This document shows, one piece after another, positions 14,653 to 18,662 of a stretch of DNA of 18,662 bases; position 1 is the first letter of the stretch, and every line of letters starts with the position of its first letter. Source of the stretch: Clostridiales bacterium (GTDB lineage: Bacteria; Bacillota; Clostridia; Lachnospirales; Lachnospiraceae); NCBI GenBank assembly GCA_019423795.1, contig JAHZAT010000108.1, forward strand, positions 1 through 18,662. The letters run 5' to 3'. The notes beneath the pieces are model-generated. The model had not been told where the DNA came from. It ran no database searches and worked only from the letters and a program-made list of their open reading frames with translations. The translations under genes were made by a program, and so were the position numbers.

Positions 14653-15273
14653 CTACATCCCATACACATCCAGATCAACCTTCCCATCAACAACCACAAC
14701 TCCATCTTCTTCTAACAATTTCGCCTGATTTCCTTCTCCTCCAAACGCAAAGGCCCCTGCTAGTTCTCCCTTTGCATTGACGACTCGAAAACATGGTATA
14801 TTCTCTGGATCTGGATTCTTATGCAGGGCATTTCCTACTGCTCGTGACATCTTTGGATTTCCTGCCATGGCTGCTACTTGTCCATAGGTTGCCACATGCC
14901 CTTTTGGAATTTGTTTGACTGCTTCGTAGATTCTTTTTGTCGGACTGTCCGTGATGATATCGTAACTTTCTTTGATCATTTTTTTGATGTCTTTTTCTGG
15001 AATGGTTCCATCTAAGATGATCGTGTTCCAATATTTTTTATTCTGATGGTATCCTGGGATTACGGCATCGTAGGCTTCTCTCCAGAATTCTCTCCATTCT
15101 GGATCTACTTTGATATTCAGATTGATATAACCATCTTTTTCATAGACCCATAAAAAGGCTTTTTTACTTCCTTTTACCCTTACTAATTCCCAATTGGGAT
15201 CTTTGAATGGAGATTCCACATATGTGTGTGGAAAAGTCAGGCCGTAAGTAATTGCCTGTTGTCTTGTTTTCAT
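14653..15273 (-). CDS. YjbR/MmcQ domain fused to an alkylguanine-DNA-alkyltransferase-like domain
   Basis: 206 residues in two domains. Residues 1 to about 105 resemble the YjbR/MmcQ (DUF419) DNA-binding-like fold (LTFPHTYVESPFKDPNWELVRV, KKAFLWVYEKDGYINLNIKVDPEW). Residues 110-206 form the C-terminal alkyltransferase domain: IPKGHVATYGQVAAMAG (122-138), RAVGNAL (144-150), IPCFRVVNAKGELAGAFAFGG (159-179). The acceptor Cys is kept (C161), but the canonical PCHRV reads PCFRV, so the His of the Glu-His-Cys relay is Phe. Alkyltransferase-like proteins lose the Cys; this one does not, so it could be an active enzyme with altered chemistry or a damage sensor. The classic Ada N-domain is absent. GAAGAGA precedes the ATG. 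The gene starts 55 bp after the Rpn gene ends. Confidence 0.85.
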   Translation of the reverse strand: MKTRQQAITYGLTFPHTYVESPFKDPNWELVRVKGSKKAFLWVYEKDGYINLNIKVDPEWREFWREAYDAVIPGYHQNKKYWNTIILDGTIPEKDIKKMIKESYDIITDSPTKRIYEAVKQIPKGHVATYGQVAAMAGNPKMSRAVGNALHKNPDPENIPCFRVVNAKGELAGAFAFGGEGNQAKLLEEDGVVVVDGKVDLDVYGM

Positions 15274-15328
15274 GTAAATCTCTTCTTTCTATATTTAGTT
15301 CCTGTTTTATCTGAGTTATTTTATCACT

Positions 15329-15547
15329 TTAATTTAATCTCTGATAAATATCTCTCTCCGTATCTTCTGGATATTCTTTTACCATTTTATATATTGGTGA
15401 AATCACGATTTCATCTTCTACAAGATCATCGGCTATCTTTGTTATTGATTCTCCTTTTCTTACTTTCTTTTGAACCAACATAATCAATTTTAGTGTTTCA
15501 CCTCTATTAACTCCTCTTTCTTCTGCTGCATCTAATATTGTACACAT
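15329..15547 (-). CDS. Possible intragenic C-terminal product of the Rpn gene (RpnS-like antitoxin)
   Basis: Inside the Rpn gene, in the same frame, an ATG at 15547 (codon 229) is preceded by GAAGGGAG, with 8 nt between GGGAG (15556-15560) and the ATG. Translation from here would give a 72-residue protein, MCTILDAAEERGVNRG to DIYQRLN, made only of the C-terminal helical domain. In characterised Rpn systems a C-terminal small protein translated from an internal start (RpnS) binds and inhibits the full-length nuclease (RpnL). The match in position, frame, length and ribosome binding site is what supports the call; expression is not shown. Confidence 0.42.
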   Translation of the reverse strand: MCTILDAAEERGVNRGETLKLIMLVQKKVRKGESITKIADDLVEDEIVISPIYKMVKEYPEDTERDIYQRLN

Positions 15548-16231
15548 TGTAATCGCTCCCTTCTTCTTTTTCTCTAAATTTAACTTTAGAAATCTTTCAT
15601 CTTCTGCAAAAATCTCCATAAACTTCAGCATCTCATCTACATGCTTAATTGGTTTATGATTCTCAATATTCTTATATCCTTTCCTTCGTTTTACAAAATA
15701 ATCTGCAATAATTCCGAAATCACTCTGAAACATCTCTATTTGTTCCTCTGTCAGATATGCTATCTCAAATACATTTAACTTATAATTATTCGCATATTTT
15801 TCTACATTACCTTTCTTTGCAAATGTATCTCTAAGTTCTTTCGATGTATTCCAGCGCCCATTGCCGAAATATAAAATCAAAGTTACTACTTCACATAACT
15901 CTTTCTTATCTTCATCATCATTTAACTGTGACCGATAACTTGCTCCATCATATCCCATTACTCGGAATGACATTTGTTTATCTGTACTCGTCTGATTTTC
16001 TATCCCAAAGATCACTTTATGATCTTTTCCTTTTTTCCATACTTTCAGTATATCTCTTTCCTGCTCATGTAAGGTACTATCCGCTGCTTTGTATTGCGAT
16101 CTTACTTTCGTCTCTGATAGCTGCTTTGGACTTATGACCTGTTTGCCATCATAAATCAGCACGTTGATAATATCTGCAAATACGTCTGGATAATCTTCTA
16201 GTAATTTCTCTACTTTATCTTTCTGTCTCAT
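15329..16231 (-). CDS. Rpn-family (recombination-promoting nuclease / PD-(D/E)XK) protein
   Basis: 300-residue member of the Rpn family, formerly called transposase_31 or putative transposase. The N-terminal part carries the PD-(D/E)XK core: FADIINVLIYDGKQVI (18-33), HEQERDILKVW (55-65) and VIFGIENQTSTDKQMSFRVMGYDG (73-96), where E78 and Q80 give the ExQ signature. Rpn proteins are DNA endonucleases; E. coli members raise RecA-independent recombination and act in phage defence. The C-terminal part (229-300) is a helical tail, AEERGVNRGETLKLIMLVQKKVRKGESITKIADDL, typical of the family. The ATG has AAAGGAGG at 4 to 6 nt. A second in-frame start lies at codon 229. There are no flanking insertion-sequence ends and no target-site duplication, so it is not a mobile element itself. 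It has its own leader with a 13-bp inverted repeat. Confidence 0.85.
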   Translation of the reverse strand: MRQKDKVEKLLEDYPDVFADIINVLIYDGKQVISPKQLSETKVRSQYKAADSTLHEQERDILKVWKKGKDHKVIFGIENQTSTDKQMSFRVMGYDGASYRSQLNDDEDKKELCEVVTLILYFGNGRWNTSKELRDTFAKKGNVEKYANNYKLNVFEIAYLTEEQIEMFQSDFGIIADYFVKRRKGYKNIENHKPIKHVDEMLKFMEIFAEDERFLKLNLEKKKKGAITMCTILDAAEERGVNRGETLKLIMLVQKKVRKGESITKIADDLVEDEIVISPIYKMVKEYPEDTERDIYQRLN

Positions 16232-16247
16232 GCCTGCCTCCTTTGCC

Positions 16248-16333
16248 TGTAAACTAAAAAGATCTGTATACGTTTAAATCTGCAGATCTGCATTGTTGAT
16301 TTTAATCTAGACTCATCATATTTTTAGTTTACA
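16248..16333. repeat. 13-bp perfect inverted repeat flanking a 60-bp spacer in the Rpn leader
   Basis: TGTAAACTAAAAA (16248-16260) and TTTTTAGTTTACA (16321-16333) are perfect inverse complements. The spacer has a further 12-bp palindrome, TGCAGATCTGCA (16281-16292). One arm is directly upstream of the Rpn Shine-Dalgarno, the other near the predicted transcription start. It could be a pair of operator half-sites, a leader stem, or the ends of a small miniature element; no target-site duplication is visible. Confidence 0.55.
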
Positions 16334-16558
16334 TTATTTTACAAATATTAGCAAGTGTTTTCCAATTTATTCCACATATTTTATTTATTTTTAATATACT
16401 ATATCTATTTCATGTTTTCAATACTCATTTTGTTTAATCACACATCATGCAATCCTACTATCTTCAATCCATCTTTTCTCCACGATCAACCTATGTTAAA
16501 CTAATTATATAACAATTATTCAACGACATATTACATAAACCAAAAGGAATCCTAACAC
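16334..16558. other. A/T-rich divergent intergenic region
   Basis: With 16232-16333 this makes a 327-bp gene-free region between the divergent Rpn and kinase genes. Apart from the Rpn promoter candidate I see only A/T-rich sequence. For the kinase there is a TATAAC at 16508-16513 without a convincing -35, and an AAAGGA about 10 nt before the ATG at 16559. No riboswitch, tRNA or small gene was recognised. Confidence 0.5.
16336..16365 (-). promoter_or_regulatory. Candidate promoter of the Rpn gene
   Basis: Minus strand TTGGAA (16360-16365), 18-bp spacer, TAAAAT (16336-16341). Predicted start near 16329, inside the distal arm of the 13-bp inverted repeat. Confidence 0.35.
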
Positions 16559-17659
16559 ATGACTTTAGAAGAAGAATATCGTCTATCCTGCTATGAGGAA
16601 CTGACGACTCTTGGAAATCACAATCATATATATTTAGTTAAACACAAACTGTCTGGTGAGATTTTCGTTAAGAAAGTTTTATCCAGATTTTCTTTGGATG
16701 TTTATAAACAGTTGAGGGACTTACAAATCCCCGGAATTCCAATCATCCATGACCTGATCCTTGAAAATGATTCCTTGATCCTGATCGAAGATTATATTCA
16801 TGGACAAACTTTGGAACAGCTGCTTGAGGAACAGACAACACTGGTCTATTCGGATGCTCTTGCGATCATGCGTAAGCTTTGTGATGTGTTAAAATCACTT
16901 CATGCTCTGACTCCACCGATCATTCATCGTGATCTGAAATTATCGAACATCATTTTGACCAGTGAAAATCTTGTCTATATCGTGGATTTCGATACTGCCA
17001 GATATTATGAATCTGGGCAGGAACAAGATACCGAATTGCTTGGAACGAAAGAATATGCCCCTCCAGAACAGTATGGATTTGGGCAGTCTGATGCCCGATC
17101 TGATATTTATGCATTGGGGATTATTTTTAACCGCTTATTGACAGGAGAATATCCAAAACATCAATTGGCTGATGACAGATATCGTTCCGTCATTTCAAAA
17201 TGTATTCGATGGAATCCTGAGGAACGTTTCCAGACGGTTGAGGAACTTAAGACAGCTTTACACGATAATATTTCCTCTGATATTGGAAAACCTGGATTTA
17301 CGCTTTCTTCGATACATTCTGATATTCCAGGATTTCGTACTGGAAAGCTGTGGAAAATGATCTTGGCATTCTTCGGGTATCTCTCTTTTCTTTACTGTAG
17401 TATGACTTCAGATTTCACAAATGCCAAAAACGGACTTCCTCTAACTGGACTGCAACTATGGCATGAACGTTTTTTTGTATTTCTGATGCTGCTCAGCCTT
17501 ATTTTTTATAATTTTAACTACAAAAATATCCGAACCAGATCTTTTCTGGGTCATTCTCTCCCTTTTGTACTTCGAATTGTTCTGCAGTGTCTGATTTCTT
17601 TGGGGATTTTGGTCATTCTTATGGTCTTTATGCTACTGATCGAAGAAATCATATGGTAG
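16559..17659 (+). CDS. Membrane-anchored Hanks-type Ser/Thr protein kinase
   Basis: 366 residues. Kinase domain 10 to about 235: a reduced glycine loop (LGNHNHIYLVKH, 18-29), ATP-binding Lys in FVKKV (K38/K39), catalytic loop HRDLKLSN (123-130, D125), magnesium motif VDFDTAR (142-148, DFD instead of DFG), activation/substrate segment LGTKEYAPPEQYG (161-173), and SDIYALG (181-187). Three hydrophobic segments follow at about 265-281, 304-318 and 336-360, so the kinase is cytoplasmic and held at the membrane from its C-terminal side. No PASTA domains are present, so this is not the PrkC/PknB cell-wall kinase. The DFD form keeps the metal-binding first Asp and is probably active. It is followed by a small membrane protein and an HTH protein on the same strand, suggesting a signalling cassette. 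Confidence 0.88.
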   Translation: MTLEEEYRLSCYEELTTLGNHNHIYLVKHKLSGEIFVKKVLSRFSLDVYKQLRDLQIPGIPIIHDLILENDSLILIEDYIHGQTLEQLLEEQTTLVYSDALAIMRKLCDVLKSLHALTPPIIHRDLKLSNIILTSENLVYIVDFDTARYYESGQEQDTELLGTKEYAPPEQYGFGQSDARSDIYALGIIFNRLLTGEYPKHQLADDRYRSVISKCIRWNPEERFQTVEELKTALHDNISSDIGKPGFTLSSIHSDIPGFRTGKLWKMILAFFGYLSFLYCSMTSDFTNAKNGLPLTGLQLWHERFFVFLMLLSLIFYNFNYKNIRTRSFLGHSLPFVLRIVLQCLISLGILVILMVFMLLIEEIIW

Positions 17660-17670
17660 GTTCTTTATCA

Positions 17671-17696
17671 CTGACAGTAAAAATTTACGCTGTCAG
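17671..17696 (+). repeat. Inverted repeat between the kinase and small membrane protein genes
   Basis: CTGACAG (17671-17677) and CTGTCAG (17690-17696) with an inner TAAA/TTTA pairing; 7 plus 4 bp with a 2-nt bulge. No T-tract follows, so it is not a standard terminator; it may be an mRNA processing or stability hairpin or an operator. Confidence 0.4.
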
Positions 17697-17761
17697 CGAA
17701 ACATTTCTATATGAATATTTGCTACTCTTATTATTGTTCATATAGAAGGGAGGAATTACAT

Positions 17762-18106
17762 ATGAAAACTTGGAAATTAGTTTCTGGAATCATCTCAATT
17801 GTACTTTTTGCTTTTGTTATATTTCAGTCTTGCGCTGCTGGAATTTCAAATTCTTTAGCAGAAAATGGGGAAAGTGGCGGTTCTGCCGGATTGATCGTTG
17901 CGATCATTTTATTGGCTGGTGGAATTGTTTCTATTGCTACAAGAAATGGTTCAAAAGGTGGTAATATCGCACTGATCGTTTTATTTGCACTTGGTGCACT
18001 TTGCGGATTTACTATGGCAGGAAGTTATGCAGATTTAAATGTATGGGCTGCCTGGTGTCTGATCTGTGCGGTATTTGCAGCAGTTTCCTTAAAGAAGGGG
18101 CAATGA
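17762..18106 (+). CDS. Small four-helix membrane protein, unknown function
   Basis: 114 residues. The ATG at 17762 has GGAGG (17749-17753) at 8-nt spacing and is preferred over the upstream in-frame ATG at 17711, which has no ribosome binding site. Four hydrophobic stretches are seen: about 5-25, 42-59, 68-86 and 92-109. The first could be a signal sequence, but ...FQSCAAG is not a good lipobox. A short Gly/Ser/Glu loop (NGESGGSAG) separates helices 1 and 2. I do not recognise a named family. It sits between a membrane-anchored kinase and an HTH protein, so a sensor or accessory role is possible but unproven. Confidence 0.75.
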   Translation: MKTWKLVSGIISIVLFAFVIFQSCAAGISNSLAENGESGGSAGLIVAIILLAGGIVSIATRNGSKGGNIALIVLFALGALCGFTMAGSYADLNVWAAWCLICAVFAAVSLKKGQ

Positions 18107-18146
18107 TCGTTTATTATAAGCACAAAGAGAGAAAGGATATTTACAT

Positions 18147-18593
18147 ATGCAGGATCAATTAACTGATCATTTAGATCAACAATTAAAATCTACTTCTTTG
18201 GAGAATTTTTCGGATTATCTTAAGAATCTTCAGCAGTTACCAAGCCTGCAAGATTTTTTCTCTGTTTATATTGCAAAGCATGACCTGAAAATTTCGCAGA
18301 TCATCAAAAACAGTGGGATATCTCAAAGCTATGCCCATGAAATCTTAAATGGAACGAAACCTCATCCTTCCAGAGATTATCTGCTTGCTTTGTGTCTTGG
18401 GGCTCACATGGATCTGAAAACGACGCAGCATGCTCTTCGGATCGCTCAGTTAGGGGAACTTTATGCAAAGGTCCCAAGGGATGCAGCGATTATGATGCAT
18501 ATCAATAATGAAAAATGGAATCTCATTGATATTAATATCTTTCTGGAAGAACATGGTCTTAATGTGATTTCACTTTCAAAGAAAATTTCATAA
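18147..18593 (+). CDS. HTH (XRE-like) DNA-binding protein
   Basis: 148 residues. A helix-turn-helix is visible at about 47-85: LKISQIIKNSGISQSYAHEILNGTKPHPSRDYLLALCLGAHM, with the XRE-like recognition helix SQSYAHEILNGTK. The region 85-110 (LKTTQHALRIAQLGELY) continues the helical bundle, and the C-terminal 110-148 (RDAAIMMHINNEKWNLIDINIFLEEHGL) is not assigned. It starts with AAAGGA about 10 nt upstream of the ATG, 40 bp after the membrane protein, and ends before a strong terminator. It may be the transcriptional output, or a phosphorylation target, of the kinase upstream. Confidence 0.8.
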   Translation: MQDQLTDHLDQQLKSTSLENFSDYLKNLQQLPSLQDFFSVYIAKHDLKISQIIKNSGISQSYAHEILNGTKPHPSRDYLLALCLGAHMDLKTTQHALRIAQLGELYAKVPRDAAIMMHINNEKWNLIDINIFLEEHGLNVISLSKKIS

Positions 18594-18601
18594 ATAATAG
18601 C

Positions 18602-18642
18602 AAAAAGATCAGCTGTAAAACTTTCTACAGCTGATCTTTTTT
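18602..18642 (+). terminator. Strong terminator of the kinase cassette
   Basis: AAAAAGATCAGCTGTA (18602-18617) pairs with TACAGCTGATCTTTTT (18626-18641) around a short A/T-rich loop, ending in a run of six T. Bidirectional in form, since the left side starts with five A. Confidence 0.92.
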
Positions 18643-18662
18643 ATATTTTCTTCGTTATATGA

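Noticed and set aside
15329..16333. Rpn gene plus inverted repeat as an insertion sequence
   Set aside because: Both arms lie upstream of the gene rather than around it, and no target-site duplication is visible. The family name putative transposase is historical.

Overview
The window looks like chromosome from a low-GC, spore-forming member of the Firmicutes, most likely a gut Lachnospiraceae. The support is a recognisable spoIIR, strong AGGAGG-type ribosome binding sites, sigma-A-like TTGACA/TATAAT promoters, A/T-rich spacers, and several families typical of that group (Rpn-type PD-(D/E)XK nuclease, BspA-type leucine-rich repeats, Hanks kinase with a DFD motif). The genus cannot be fixed from the sequence alone. 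No rRNA, tRNA, CRISPR array, prophage or complete insertion sequence was seen.

Layout. (1) 1-1329: 3' part of a MATE-family exporter on the + strand. (2) 1340-5115, minus strand: an operon of a BspA-type leucine-rich-repeat protein, a metallopeptidase-like/VWA protein and a MoxR-type AAA+ ATPase. (3) 5284-6087, +: an RNase Z-like metallo-beta-lactamase-fold hydrolase, divergent from the operon. (4) 6104-10114, minus: an operon of a Tet(M)/EF-G-like GTPase fused to a Rae1/YacP nuclease domain, a CX5R phosphatase and an SGNH hydrolase. (5) 10334-10864, +: a small SAM methyltransferase with two tandem promoters, one overlapped by a 19-bp palindrome. (6) 10916-11512, minus: spoIIR. (7) 11652-11751, +: a ZTP/ZMP (pfl) riboswitch with its own terminator but no gene downstream. 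(8) 11907-14557, minus: a GH13 alpha-glucosidase translationally coupled to a short pyruvate-kinase-like protein. (9) 14653-16231, minus: a YjbR/alkyltransferase fusion and an Rpn-family nuclease gene with an internal in-frame start. (10) 16559-18593, +: a cassette of membrane-anchored Hanks kinase, small membrane protein and HTH protein, closed by a strong terminator.

The items most worth following are the orphan ZTP riboswitch, whose read-through RNA would be non-coding and stop at the next terminator about 150 nt later; the fusion of a ribosome-binding translational GTPase to a Rae1-like ribosomal A-site nuclease; and the rpn-like gene with a well-placed internal ribosome binding site and ATG, which would yield a 72-residue C-terminal protein like the known RpnS intragenic antitoxins. 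All family calls come from reading motifs by eye; no database search was run.
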